From Microbacterium hatanonis (lineage in GTDB: Bacteria > Actinomycetota > Actinomycetes > Actinomycetales > Microbacteriaceae): 64,000 bases of DNA. The stretch lies in NCBI RefSeq assembly GCF_008017415.1, contig NZ_VRSV01000001.1, positions 1,426,001-1,490,000 of the forward strand, in the 5' to 3' direction. The position numbers and the translations under genes were made by a program. Below the pieces are notes generated by a model. The model saw only the letters and a program-made list of their open reading frames with translations. It did no database searches and had not been told where the DNA came from. Of this stretch, positions 15,204 to 24,122 are shown piece after piece (position 1 is the first letter of the stretch; each line of letters begins with the position of its first letter).

Positions 15204-16079
15204 TCAGAACCGCGCGGCCACCTCGCGGAGAACTCCCTCTTCACCGGCGTAGATGCCGTCGGCGCGGGGCCAGTGCGAGATCACGTCGGTGAAGCCCAGC
15301 GCCCCGGCGCGCTCGACCATCTCGTCGAAGCGGGCGACACTCTCGAAAGAGAAGAAACCGCCGGAGTCGAGAGAGAGATAGCGGTCGATCGATCGCGCCT
15401 CGCGTCCGACGGAGTCCAACGCGTCGTCGAGGCGACGAGACAGCATCTCGACCGACTCCCACCACTCCTCACCCGTGCGTCCCTCCAGCCCTGTGGTCAC
15501 CCACCCCTGAGCTCGTTCGGCGACGAGTGAGAGTCCTTTCGGGCCGTTGGCCGCGAGGACGAAGGGCACCCGGGGCCGCTGCACCGGCTCCCCCACCATG
15601 CGGGCGCCCCGAGCTGTGAACCACCGACCATCGACGTCGAACCCGCCGGAACCCGTCGGCTCGTGGCGGAGGAGCTCATCGAGGACGGCGACGAACTCGA
15701 CGTAACGCTGGTGCCGCTCGCGCGGCGAGTACTCGGGCTGACCGAGCACGAACGCGTCGAAGCCGGTGCCTCCCGAACCGATGCCGAGGATGAACCGACC
15801 CCCGGAGATGTCGTCGACCGTCGCGATCTCTTTGGCGAAAGGAACCGGATGCCGGAAGTTGGGCGAGGCGACGAACGTGCCCAGCCGGATCGTCTGCGTC
15901 ACCACGGCTGCCGCAGTGAGGGTGGGCACGGTCGCATGCCAGACCTGATCGGCCAGTGTGCGCCACGAGAGGTGGTCGTAGGTCCAGGCGTGGTCGAAGC
16001 CCAGCGCTTCCGCCGACTCCCATTTTGCGCGAGCGGTCGACCAGGGTTCCTGCGGGAGGATCACGATGCCATGGCGCAT
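15204..16079 (-). CDS. LLM-class flavin-dependent oxidoreductase
   Basis: A 291-residue luciferase-like TIM-barrel monooxygenase that would use reduced flavin (FMN or F420) and oxygen. Family signatures are AEALGFDHAWTYDH near 23-36, RLGTFVASPNFRHP near 65-78 and GRFILGIGSGGTGFD near 92-106. The substrate cannot be read from the sequence. Its start is preceded by TACACT with a 7-base spacer, so it is probably leaderless. It converges with the acyl-AMP ligase with no clear terminator in between. Confidence 0.88.
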   Translation of the reverse strand: MRHGIVILPQEPWSTARAKWESAEALGFDHAWTYDHLSWRTLADQVWHATVPTLTAAAVVTQTIRLGTFVASPNFRHPVPFAKEIATVDDISGGRFILGIGSGGTGFDAFVLGQPEYSPRERHQRYVEFVAVLDELLRHEPTGSGGFDVDGRWFTARGARMVGEPVQRPRVPFVLAANGPKGLSLVAERAQGWVTTGLEGRTGEEWWESVEMLSRRLDDALDSVGREARSIDRYLSLDSGGFFSFESVARFDEMVERAGALGFTDVISHWPRADGIYAGEEGVLREVAARF

Positions 16080-16086
16080 GGTTCCG

Positions 16087-16092
16087 AGTGTA
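16087..16092 (-). promoter_or_regulatory. -10 element of the flavin oxidoreductase gene
   Basis: TACACT on the minus strand, 7 bases before ATG 16079. Confidence 0.4.
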
Positions 16093-16130
16093 GGTTCGGC
16101 GTCACGCCCTGACGACGAAACAGTCGGATG

Positions 16131-16481
16131 CTACGCAGCGGGCGTGCGGCGGAATTTGATCAGCGCACCGGCCGCGAGACAGACGGCGGCGCCCACGATG
16201 TGCGCACCGACGAGCCACTCACCGGTGATGTTTATCGGGTATACCGGATTCCAGATGAGGGCGATGGCGAGCATGACGGGCGCCCACCACCACTGACCCG
16301 CCTGAATGGCGAACCAGCCGATGATGACCGCCAGGATCGCCACGACGAATCGGACGGCGAGGTAGTACTCCTGTCCGACGAGGGCTATACCCGCGATGAG
16401 CACGACCGCGACGAGAATCCCCGGTGCGAGAGCGTTCCGCTGATAGGCGGCCGCGGCCTTCGGAGTCTGGGGCGCCCCCAT
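16131..16481 (-). CDS. Four-helix membrane protein, DUF6804-like
   Basis: A 116-residue protein with four likely helices (about 18-35, 40-60, 65-80 and 88-106) and aromatic loops (GQWWWAP). Its ATG overlaps the stop of the ABC ATPase gene by one base (TGATG), so the two are co-translated. It might be the membrane partner of that ATPase, but it is smaller than any standard ABC permease. The family label is from general resemblance; the function is unknown. Confidence 0.7.
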   Translation of the reverse strand: MGAPQTPKAAAAYQRNALAPGILVAVVLIAGIALVGQEYYLAVRFVVAILAVIIGWFAIQAGQWWWAPVMLAIALIWNPVYPINITGEWLVGAHIVGAAVCLAAGALIKFRRTPAA

Positions 16482-17254
16482 CAGCGGACGACCGAGCGGT
16501 GGTCGTTCGCCTCGTCGGGCGTCCAGACCATCGTGCTCGCGTCGGCCCCGTAGGCGACGGTGTGGCCGGCTCGCAGTACCAGCACGTCGGAATCGAGCTC
16601 GCGCGCAGCATCCGGGTCGTTCGTCACCACCAGGGCGGACAGGCCGTAAGACGTGCGCCGACGGCGCACCGCCTCGAGAACGGTCTCCCGCACTTCGATG
16701 TCGAGGTTCGCGTAGAGGTCGTCGGCCACGAGCAGACGCGGATCGAGAACCAGGGCACGGGCCATCGCGACCCGTTGGCGCATACCCGCGCTGAGTTCGT
16801 AGGGGTACTTCGGGGCCGCTCCGAGAGGCAGCTGCATCTCGTCGAGCAGCGTTGCGACACGGACGGCGAGAGCACGCGGGTTGACTCGTCGATCGCGGCT
16901 CGTGATCGGTTCGGCGATCACCTCTGACACGGTCAGACGCGCGGGCAGGTCGGACCCGCCGCCCTGCGGAAGATATCCGGTCAGGTACGTGAGGGTGCGA
17001 AGCGCCCGCCCGGGCCGCTTCACGGATATGCCTTCCACGACGGCTTCGCCCCCGGCGACCGAGATCGACGTGCCGGCGCGTCCGGCGAGGACGGCGGCGA
17101 GGCTCGATTTACCGGCGCCCGTGGGGCCCATGATCGTCAGCGTCTCACCGTGGGCGAGGGTGAACGACAAGCCGTCGATCACGCGCGCGTCACCTCGGGT
17201 GAGCGACAGATCGTCGACCCGGATCGAGACGTCGGGTGTTTTCGCGCGGGACAT
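16481..17254 (-). CDS. ABC transporter ATP-binding protein with altered Walker B
   Basis: A 257-residue nucleotide-binding domain. Walker A is GPTGAGKS, the Q-loop region is GYLPQGG, the signature is LSAGMRQR rather than LSGGQ, and Walker B is LLVADDLY, where the catalytic Glu is replaced by Asp. The H-loop position reads VVTNDP, with Asn in place of His. These changes suggest slow or no hydrolysis. The start at 17254 (MSRAKTP) was chosen over 17263 because GCAGGA lies 8 bases before it. It follows dnaG by about 33 bases on the same strand. Confidence 0.8.
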   Translation of the reverse strand: MSRAKTPDVSIRVDDLSLTRGDARVIDGLSFTLAHGETLTIMGPTGAGKSSLAAVLAGRAGTSISVAGGEAVVEGISVKRPGRALRTLTYLTGYLPQGGGSDLPARLTVSEVIAEPITSRDRRVNPRALAVRVATLLDEMQLPLGAAPKYPYELSAGMRQRVAMARALVLDPRLLVADDLYANLDIEVRETVLEAVRRRRTSYGLSALVVTNDPDAARELDSDVLVLRAGHTVAYGADASTMVWTPDEANDHRSVVR

Positions 17255-17287
17255 GGGTTTCATCCTGCCTGCCCGACGGCGCGAACG

Positions 17288-19159
17288 CTACTGCGCGCCG
17301 ACCAGGCGCTGGCGCTCGATGTCGACTTCCCGCAGACGCAGACGGAGCGTTCGCCCATCGGCGGAGTCTGCGGGAACGCGCTGGATCGCACCCAGCAGCT
17401 CCGTCTTCTCGCGGTCGAGAACTCGACGCAGGAGGTTCACAGCCAGATCGTTCGCCGAGGCGATCGCGTGCGCTTCGTCACGCGCGGGGAAGTCCGACGT
17501 CAACAGCTCGGCGGCCAGCGTGCGGTAGGGCTCTCGCACCGCGCCCACCGCCTCAGCGGCCCATCCCGGCTTGGACGCGTCGTTGGACGAGGCGAGCACC
17601 GACCGTACGGCCTCGAGACCGGGATGCGTGAACGGGGCAGCGAGGGCACGGGAGAGCAGGGACGCGTCGACATGATGCCCGTACTGGAGGAATGCCATGA
17701 GCGCGTCGCGCTCGATGGCCACGTCGCGCGAGCGCGGCAGCGTGGCGACGGTGACGCGCAGCTCGGGCGCGGGAGCTTCGGCGGGCGGGGCCGACGACGG
17801 CGCGCGGTCGTCCGCGCGCGCCGATGCGCCATCGGCGCGCGCACTCCGCGCGGCACGGTCGACGGCCGCCGACACCTCGGAGAGGTCGAGTCCGAGTCGT
17901 CGAGCCAGCACGCGGGTGTAGCCGGGGCGCAGCGACGGGTCGCGGATCTCGGCCACGATGGGAGCGGCGGTGCGCAGGCCCGCAGCGCGTCCTTCCACGG
18001 TCGCGAGGTCGTAGCCCGAAAGTCGCTGGTCGATCACGAACTCGAACATGGGCACCTTGTTGTCCATGAGCGCCCGCACGGCCCCGTCTCCCCGCTTGAG
18101 GCGAAGATCGCAGGGGTCGAGGCCTTCGGGGGCGACGGCGACGTACGTCTGGGCGGAGAAGCGCTTCTCGTCGCCGAACGCGCGCAGCGCCGCCTTCTGG
18201 CCGGCCGCATCGGGATCGAACGTGAACACGACCTCGCCCGACGCGGAATCGTCTCCCATGACCCGACGGAGCACAGTGATGTGGTCGGCCGCGAACGCGG
18301 TTCCGCATGTCGCGATCGCCCCCGTCACGCCCGCGAGGTGGCAGGCCATGACGTCGGTGTATCCCTCGACGACGACCACACGATGCCCACGGGAGATATC
18401 GCGCTTGGCGAGGTCGAGGCCGTAGAGCACCTGCGACTTGCGGTAGATCGGCGTCTCGGGGGTGTTCAGGTACTTGGGTCCCTGGTCGTCGTCGTAGAGC
18501 TTGCGCGCACCGAAACCGATGACCTGCCCCGTGACATCGCGGATCGGCCACACCAGGCGACCTCGGAATCGATCGTAGACACCGCGCTGACCACGCGAGA
18601 CGAGCCCGGCCTGCTCGAGTTCTTCGCGCGTGAACTTCTGCGCGACGAGGTGGTCGAGCAGAGCCGACCAGCCTTTCGGCGCGTATCCCACCCCGAAGTG
18701 CGCGGCGGCGCCGGCGTCGAACCCTCGTTCGCCGAGGAACCTTCGCGCGGTCTCGGCCTCCGGGTCGAGCAGGCGCGCACGGAAGAACTCCGCCGCCGCT
18801 GCGTTCGCGGCGTACAGGCGCGAACGTCCGCTGGTCTCGGGCGCTGCTCCCCCGTCTTCGTAGTGCAGTGTGTAGCCGACGCGCCCCGCCAGCCGCTCGA
18901 CGGCTTCCGTGAACGAGACATGGTCCATGGCACGGAGGAACGAGTAGACATCGCCCGACTCGCCGCAGCCGAAGCAGTGGTAGAAGCCGACCTGCGGCCG
19001 CACATGGAAGCTCGGACTGCGCTCGTCGTGGAACGGGCAGAGCCCCTTCATCGAGCCGACCCCCGCCGACTTGAGAGCGACCCGCTCCCCCACGATGTCG
19101 GCGATGTTCGTCCGGGCCTTCACCTCATCGATGTCGGCCTGACGAATCCGCCCCGCCAT
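17288..19159 (-). CDS. dnaG: DNA primase
   Basis: It synthesises RNA primers at the replication fork. The protein is 623 residues, full length. The zinc-binding domain has CPFH near 41 and CFGC near 62 (CHC2 type). The TOPRIM core has VVVEGYTDVM and FTFDPDAAG. The C-terminal helicase-binding domain follows an Ala/Pro-rich linker near 440-470. The start ATG overlaps the dgt stop by one base (TGATG). The dus-dgt-dnaG order is standard in actinobacteria. Confidence 0.96.
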   Translation of the reverse strand: MAGRIRQADIDEVKARTNIADIVGERVALKSAGVGSMKGLCPFHDERSPSFHVRPQVGFYHCFGCGESGDVYSFLRAMDHVSFTEAVERLAGRVGYTLHYEDGGAAPETSGRSRLYAANAAAAEFFRARLLDPEAETARRFLGERGFDAGAAAHFGVGYAPKGWSALLDHLVAQKFTREELEQAGLVSRGQRGVYDRFRGRLVWPIRDVTGQVIGFGARKLYDDDQGPKYLNTPETPIYRKSQVLYGLDLAKRDISRGHRVVVVEGYTDVMACHLAGVTGAIATCGTAFAADHITVLRRVMGDDSASGEVVFTFDPDAAGQKAALRAFGDEKRFSAQTYVAVAPEGLDPCDLRLKRGDGAVRALMDNKVPMFEFVIDQRLSGYDLATVEGRAAGLRTAAPIVAEIRDPSLRPGYTRVLARRLGLDLSEVSAAVDRAARSARADGASARADDRAPSSAPPAEAPAPELRVTVATLPRSRDVAIERDALMAFLQYGHHVDASLLSRALAAPFTHPGLEAVRSVLASSNDASKPGWAAEAVGAVREPYRTLAAELLTSDFPARDEAHAIASANDLAVNLLRRVLDREKTELLGAIQRVPADSADGRTLRLRLREVDIERQRLVGAQ

Positions 19160-20499
19160 CAGCGGTCCCCGGCGGTCGGCGCGGGCGCCCACGGCGCCCA
19201 GACGCCGAGGGATGCAGCATCCACCTCGCCTACCAGCCGCCCGTGCCAGGCGATGGCCAGTTGATCGGTGAGACTCGCGACCTGATCGACCACGACCCGA
19301 CGACGCGCCGTGTCGTCGGCGGCCGCAGCGAAGTCGTCGGCATGGATCGCGTCGAGGAAGTCGGGTTCGTCCCACAGCGCCGAGGCCAGCCGCTTGAGCA
19401 CGCCGCGCTGCTCCTTGTAGAGCGCCTTGCGGCCGTCGATCGAGACGACGGTGGCTCCGATGATGCCTTTGAGCACCGCCATCTCGGCTTCGACGACCCG
19501 AGGCACGACGACGTGCGCCCGGTAACGGGTGAGGGCTTCGAGGGGGAACGCCTCGCGAGTGGCGGCCGTCGCAGCCCGCGCGAACCGGCCGATGAGATCG
19601 GATGTGAGGTTCTTCAACCGCGCGAGGTCGGGACGGCTCCCGTCGAACGACGGCAACCACTCGGGCAGGCGCATGAGCCGATAGAGAGCGTCTTCGAGCT
19701 CCTCGCGGGGGAAGTCGAAGCCGACCCACGTCTGAATCGCAGAAAGCAGCGCGGAGTGCTCGCCGGTGTCGGCGAGCACGCGCGGATCGAGGTACCGGTT
19801 CGTGATGGCGTCTTCGAAGTCGTGCACCGAATAGGCGATGTCATCGGAGAGGTCCATCACCTCGGCCTCGATGCAGCGGACGCGCCCCGGCGCGCCGTCG
19901 CGCATCCACCGGAAGAGCGGCTCGTCATCGGGGTAGACCCCGTACTTCAACCGACCCCCGGGATCGGGGAGCGGGTGCTCGGAGGTCCAGGGGTATTTGC
20001 AGGTCGCGTCGAGGCTGGCTCTCGTGAGGTTCAGCCCGAAGGTGCGTCCGTCGTCGTCGATGACCTTCGGCTCGAGACGGGTGAGGATGCGGAGGGTCTG
20101 AGCGTTGCCCTCGAATCCCCCGATGTCTTCCGCCCAGTCGTTGAGCGCCCGCTCGCCGTTGTGCCCGAAGGGCGGGTGGCCGAGGTCGTGGCTGAGGCAG
20201 GCGGTGTCGACGACATCGGGCGAGAGCTGCAGCGCGGTGGCGAGTTCGCGACCGACCTGAGCGACCTCGAGCGAATGCGTCAGACGGTTGCGTGCGAAGT
20301 CGGCGGGACTCGCGGGGCTCAGCACCTGGGTCTTGGCGGCGAGGCGGCGCAGCGCGGCCGAATGCAGCACTCGGGCGCGGTCGCGCGCGAAATCGTCTCG
20401 ACGTGAGCGGTGCTCTTCCACGTGGAACCGTGCGGCGTCGGGATCGTCATAACCGGCGGGGCGGGCGGCGGCGACCACCGCGCCGCTCTCATCCGCCAC
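19159..20499 (-). CDS. dgt: dGTP triphosphohydrolase-like HD protein
   Basis: A 446-residue HD-domain enzyme that hydrolyses dNTPs to deoxynucleosides and triphosphate. The metal ligands are visible in RLTHSLEV (His) and CLSHDLGHPPFGHNGE (His-Asp plus further His), and a later DLSDDIAYSVHD. The GTG at 20499 is chosen as start; it lies inside the last codons of dus, an 11-base overlap. The product couples nucleotide-pool control to primase and tRNA modification genes in one operon. Confidence 0.93.
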   Translation of the reverse strand: MADESGAVVAAARPAGYDDPDAARFHVEEHRSRRDDFARDRARVLHSAALRRLAAKTQVLSPASPADFARNRLTHSLEVAQVGRELATALQLSPDVVDTACLSHDLGHPPFGHNGERALNDWAEDIGGFEGNAQTLRILTRLEPKVIDDDGRTFGLNLTRASLDATCKYPWTSEHPLPDPGGRLKYGVYPDDEPLFRWMRDGAPGRVRCIEAEVMDLSDDIAYSVHDFEDAITNRYLDPRVLADTGEHSALLSAIQTWVGFDFPREELEDALYRLMRLPEWLPSFDGSRPDLARLKNLTSDLIGRFARAATAATREAFPLEALTRYRAHVVVPRVVEAEMAVLKGIIGATVVSIDGRKALYKEQRGVLKRLASALWDEPDFLDAIHADDFAAAADDTARRRVVVDQVASLTDQLAIAWHGRLVGEVDAASLGVWAPWAPAPTAGDR

Positions 20500-21655
20500 T
20501 GTTGTCGATCTCCGCAGCGGCGAGGGCGGTGGACGCCTCGAGGCCGATCTCGCGGGAGGCGAGCCAGCCGTCGGGCAGAGCCGTGCGCTTGGGTGTGCCG
20601 GCGCGCCCGCGCTGACCCTCCGCACCGGCGCCGGGGTACGGCGCCGATCGGTCCATCGTCTCGAGGAGCTCGTCGATCTCGGCCAGGCTCGAGACCATGG
20701 CCAGCCGCGCGCGCAGGTCGCCCCCGACGGGATATCCCTTGAAGTACCACGACGCGTGCTTGCGGATGTCGCGGCAGCCGCGCAGCTCGTCCTCGTAGAA
20801 GTCGACCAGCAGCTCGGCGTGCCGGCGGAAGGCGTCGGCGACGAAGCCGAGGGTGGCGTCGACCGGGGCAGCCATCGCGGCATCCGGACCGCCCAGTGCG
20901 CGCGCGAGATCACCGAACAGCCACGGTCGGCCCAAGCATCCGCGGCCCACGACCACTCCGTCGCACCCGGTCTCATCCATCATTCGCCGTGCGTCGTCGG
21001 CGGACCAGATGTCGCCGTTGCCGAGGACGGGGATGCTGGTGACGGCCTCTTTGAGCGCGGTGATCGCCGACCAGTCGGCGTGACCGGAGTAGAACTCCGA
21101 CGCCGTCCGGGCGTGCAGCGCGACGGCCGCCACGCCCGCGTCTTCGGCGATGCGGCCGGCGTCGAGGAATGTCAGGTGGTCTCTATCGATGCCTTTGCGC
21201 ATCTTGACGGTGAGAGGGATGTCGCCCGCTGCTTTGACGGCACGCGACACGATCTCTTGGAAGAGCCCGAGTTTCCACGGCAGCGCCGCTCCGCCGCCCT
21301 TGCGCGTGACCTTGGGCACGGGGCAGCCGAAGTTGAGGTCGATGTGGTCTGCGCGGTCTTCTTCCACCAGGAGGCGAACCGCGCTCTCTGTCGTGGCCGG
21401 GTCGACGCCGAACAGCTGGATGGAGCGCAGCGTCTCGGACTCGTGGTGCTGGATCAAGCGCATCGTCACCGCATTGCGCTCGACGAGCGCGCGGGTCGTG
21501 ATCATCTCGCTGACGTACAGCCCGGCGCCGTACTCACGGCAGAGACGGCGGAAAGCGGTGTTCGTGATCCCGGCCATCGGCGCGAGCACGACGGGCGCGT
21601 CGAGCTCGATGGGACCGATGCGCAGGGAGCGCGTCGGAGCGAGGGTCGAAGTCAT
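20489..21655 (-). CDS. dusB: tRNA-dihydrouridine synthase B-type
   Basis: A 388-residue FMN enzyme that reduces uridine to dihydrouridine in tRNA D-loops. Signatures are VLAPMAGITNTAFR near 22, HIDLNFGCPVPKV near 100 with the catalytic Cys, and VKMRKG followed later by ALHART. A C-terminal extension after residue 350 is family-variable. The ATG is preceded by GAGAAT with a 6-base spacer, so the operon dus-dgt-dnaG probably starts here with a leaderless mRNA. Confidence 0.94.
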   Translation of the reverse strand: MTSTLAPTRSLRIGPIELDAPVVLAPMAGITNTAFRRLCREYGAGLYVSEMITTRALVERNAVTMRLIQHHESETLRSIQLFGVDPATTESAVRLLVEEDRADHIDLNFGCPVPKVTRKGGGAALPWKLGLFQEIVSRAVKAAGDIPLTVKMRKGIDRDHLTFLDAGRIAEDAGVAAVALHARTASEFYSGHADWSAITALKEAVTSIPVLGNGDIWSADDARRMMDETGCDGVVVGRGCLGRPWLFGDLARALGGPDAAMAAPVDATLGFVADAFRRHAELLVDFYEDELRGCRDIRKHASWYFKGYPVGGDLRARLAMVSSLAEIDELLETMDRSAPYPGAGAEGQRGRAGTPKRTALPDGWLASREIGLEASTALAAAEIDNSGG

Positions 21656-21661
21656 TGTTCC

Positions 21662-21707
21662 ATTCTCCCAGACGTTGGCCCACGAGAGCTGCTCACGGTT
21701 CTAGCCT
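21662..21707. promoter_or_regulatory. Divergent leaderless promoters for dus and glutathione peroxidase
   Basis: Minus strand GAGAAT (21662-21667) ends 6 bases before ATG 21655. Plus strand TAGCCT (21702-21707) ends 7 bases before ATG 21715. Confidence 0.5.
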
Positions 21708-21714
21708 GGGGACC

Positions 21715-22215
21715 ATGACCGCTGATTCCACAGATCTTCGCGACATCCCGTTCCAGACCGCGGAAGGCGAGCCCACGAGCCTTGCGTCCTACGGGCAGGA
21801 TGTGCTCCTCATCGTGAACGTCGCGTCGAAGTGCGGCCTGGCTCCGCAGTACGAGCAGCTCGAAGAGCTGCAGCGCACCTATGGAGACCGCGGATTCACC
21901 GTCCTGGGCTTTCCCTGCAATCAATTCATGGGGCAGGAGCCGGGGTCGATGGAGGAGATCCTCGACTACTGCGCGACCACGTGGGGAGTCAGCTTCCCGG
22001 TGCTCGACAAGGTGAAGGTCAACGGCCCCGGCGCCGCGCCGCTCTACAAGGCGCTGAAGAAGGCCGAAGACCTCGAGGGCAAGCGCGGGCCGATCCTGTG
22101 GAACTTCGAGAAGTTCGTGCTGACACCGACCGGCGACGTGCACCGTTTCCGCCCGACCACCAAACCCGACGACCCGGCGATCGTGGCCGTCATCGAGCAA
22201 GCCCTAGGCGACTGA
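21715..22215 (+). CDS. Glutathione peroxidase family thiol peroxidase
   Basis: A 166-residue thioredoxin-fold peroxidase. The peroxidatic Cys is in NVASKCGLAPQY, the Gln in the GFPCNQF motif and the Trp in the WNFEKF motif, giving the Cys-Gln-Trp triad. CNQF also carries the resolving Cys, so it probably uses thioredoxin or mycothiol-linked partners, since actinobacteria lack glutathione. Its 3' end overlaps the convergent DsbA-like gene by 12 bases. Confidence 0.92.
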   Translation: MTADSTDLRDIPFQTAEGEPTSLASYGQDVLLIVNVASKCGLAPQYEQLEELQRTYGDRGFTVLGFPCNQFMGQEPGSMEEILDYCATTWGVSFPVLDKVKVNGPGAAPLYKALKKAEDLEGKRGPILWNFEKFVLTPTGDVHRFRPTTKPDDPAIVAVIEQALGD

Positions 22216-22899
22216 TTCCTCGGGTTCGGCTGCGCCGACCTGGCGGCGTTCCTCCCACACTTGGCGTGCGATCTGAGCGAAGGCCTCCGCGGGCTGAGCG
22301 CCGCTGACGCCGTACTTGCCGTCGATCACGAAGAACGGAACGCCGTTGATGCCGTAGGCCTGCGCCTGGGCCTGGTCGGCGCGCACGTCGTCGAGATACC
22401 GCTCCGAGACGAGCGCGTCGCGCGCGGCCTCGGGATCGAGCCCGGCGTCGGCGGCCAGCGCGACCAGCTCGTCGTCGCGCCCGAGATGCCGACCCTCGGT
22501 GAAGTAGGCCGACATCAGGCGCTCGGTCAGTTCGGGCTGCTTGCCCTCCGCCTTGGCGAAGTGCAGCAGCTGGTGAGCCTTGACGGTGTTCGTGTGCTTC
22601 AGCTTGTCGAACCGGTACTCCAGACCCGCGTCGGCGGCGACGCCCGTGACACGGTCAAGCATCTCGCGCGCCTGCTCGGCGGGGATGCCCTTGTGGTGCG
22701 CGAGATAGTCGGTCTCGCCGCCGTCGAAGTCGACCGGTGTGTCGGGGGCGAGTTCATAGGAGTGGAAGACCACCTCTACGACGGGGGCGTCGTCGTCGGT
22801 GGATGCTGCGGCGAGGCCGGATTCCAGATTGCGCTTACCGATGTAGCACCACGGGCAGGCGATGTCGCTCCACACGTCGATCTTGATGGCGTCTGTCAT
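22204..22899 (-). CDS. DsbA/FrnE-family dithiol oxidoreductase
   Basis: A 231-residue cytoplasmic DsbA-fold protein. The active site SDIACPWCYIG is CPWC near residue 15-18, as in FrnE and 2-hydroxychromene isomerase relatives. The cis-Pro loop reads NGVPFFVI near 182. No signal peptide, so it acts in the cytoplasm, probably in redox stress. It converges on and overlaps the peroxidase gene, another thiol-redox enzyme. Confidence 0.9.
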   Translation of the reverse strand: MTDAIKIDVWSDIACPWCYIGKRNLESGLAAASTDDDAPVVEVVFHSYELAPDTPVDFDGGETDYLAHHKGIPAEQAREMLDRVTGVAADAGLEYRFDKLKHTNTVKAHQLLHFAKAEGKQPELTERLMSAYFTEGRHLGRDDELVALAADAGLDPEAARDALVSERYLDDVRADQAQAQAYGINGVPFFVIDGKYGVSGAQPAEAFAQIARQVWEERRQVGAAEPEESVA

Positions 22900-23018
22900 G
22901 TCATGCGCAACACGTCTGCCGCGGCGCGCATTCCATGACGCGGGAGTGTTGCCGCGACATGCGAAGATGGCTCCGGGAATTCGCACGGGGGTTGCGGATC
23001 CCGGGGGAAATGAGATCC

Positions 23019-24113
23019 ATGCGTCATCGGGGGAAGCGCGGCCTGTCCGCGCTCGGATTCGTCTTCATCGCCGCGGCGACCGTACTCGGACTCGCCGGCT
23101 GCGCCGCTGTGTCTGCGACCGAACTCGCGCCGACGACGGCGCCTTCGGTCTCGTCGGTGTCGAACGCGACCCCGACTCCCACCCCGACGGCGACTCCGAC
23201 CATCGCGCCGACGCCGACGCCGACGCCGCCGCCGACCGCCACCGCTGAGCCGGAACCGCCCGCGCCGCCGCCGGTCGATCCGCTGCGTCCCGCCTGCGCG
23301 GGGGCGCGGGCCATGTCGGTGTGGGCTCATGAAGACGACGATCTGCTGTTCGCCGGCACGCAGCTTCCCCAGGTGCTCGCGGCGGGCGGCTGCATCCGCA
23401 CCGTCTTCCTGACCGATGGCGATGCGGGCCGCGGTTCGGACTACGCGCGCGGTCGGGTGGAGGGCATCCATCGCGCCTACGACGTCCTCCGCGGGGCGTC
23501 GTCGCCGTGGACGGAGACCGAGGTGACGCTGCCGTCGGGTGCGACTGTCTCGGTGCACCAGCCCGTCGATGACACGCGGGTGTCGCTCGTCTTCCTCCAT
23601 CTGCCCGACGGCAACCTGAACGGTCAGGGGTACCCCGCAACAGGTGAAGTGAGCCTCGCCAAGCTCGCAGCCAACAAGATCGCCGCGCTCCCGCCCTCCA
23701 CCGGGGGCGCACCGCTGTCGTGGAGCGCGATCGTCGCGAGCCTCGACGACCTGATCGGGGCCTACCAGCCGGCATCGTTCTTCACACACGTTCCTGGCAG
23801 CGCGAATACCCTGGCCAAGGGCGATCATGCCGACCACGCCATCACGGGCATCATCGCGCGCAAGGCATGGTTCAGCGACGTCCGCGGCGGGGCGACGATC
23901 ATGTACGCGATGGGATACCAGTCCGCACAGCGACCGGCCAACCTTTCGGGCGATGTGCTGCGGCATAAGATCGCCGTCTTCCGCACGTACGCCGCAGACG
24001 ACCCTGTGATCCGCGGGTGCAGCGATGATGCGTCGTGCCTCGCGGTGCCGCGCTTCGGCGGCTGGCTCGGGCGCGAATACCTCTTCACCGAAGCGCAGCT
24101 CGGGCTCGGCTGA
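23019..24113 (+). CDS. Secreted PIG-L family deacetylase lipoprotein
   Basis: A 364-residue protein. A signal peptide ends in the lipobox LAGC with Cys near 29. A linker of Pro-Thr repeats (about 48-90) leads to a PIG-L/LmbE domain. The zinc motif reads SVWAHEDDDLLFAG near 103, where family members have AHPDD; the Pro is replaced by Glu. Later HLPDGNLNG and GDHADHAI supply the remaining ligand region. It would deacetylate an N-acetyl sugar at the cell surface. The start at 23019 was preferred over 23010 for its spacing from GGGGGA. Confidence 0.85.
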   Translation: MRHRGKRGLSALGFVFIAAATVLGLAGCAAVSATELAPTTAPSVSSVSNATPTPTPTATPTIAPTPTPTPPPTATAEPEPPAPPPVDPLRPACAGARAMSVWAHEDDDLLFAGTQLPQVLAAGGCIRTVFLTDGDAGRGSDYARGRVEGIHRAYDVLRGASSPWTETEVTLPSGATVSVHQPVDDTRVSLVFLHLPDGNLNGQGYPATGEVSLAKLAANKIAALPPSTGGAPLSWSAIVASLDDLIGAYQPASFFTHVPGSANTLAKGDHADHAITGIIARKAWFSDVRGGATIMYAMGYQSAQRPANLSGDVLRHKIAVFRTYAADDPVIRGCSDDASCLAVPRFGGWLGREYLFTEAQLGLG

Positions 24114-24122
24114 GCCCGCCGC

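Noticed and set aside
17150..19264. 704-codon plus-strand frame over dnaG
   Set aside because: Antisense shadow; dnaG motifs on the other strand are decisive.
23150..23270. Short tandem ACSCCG-like repeats that could look like a minisatellite
   Set aside because: They encode the Pro-Thr linker of the PIG-L lipoprotein; codon-level low complexity explains them.
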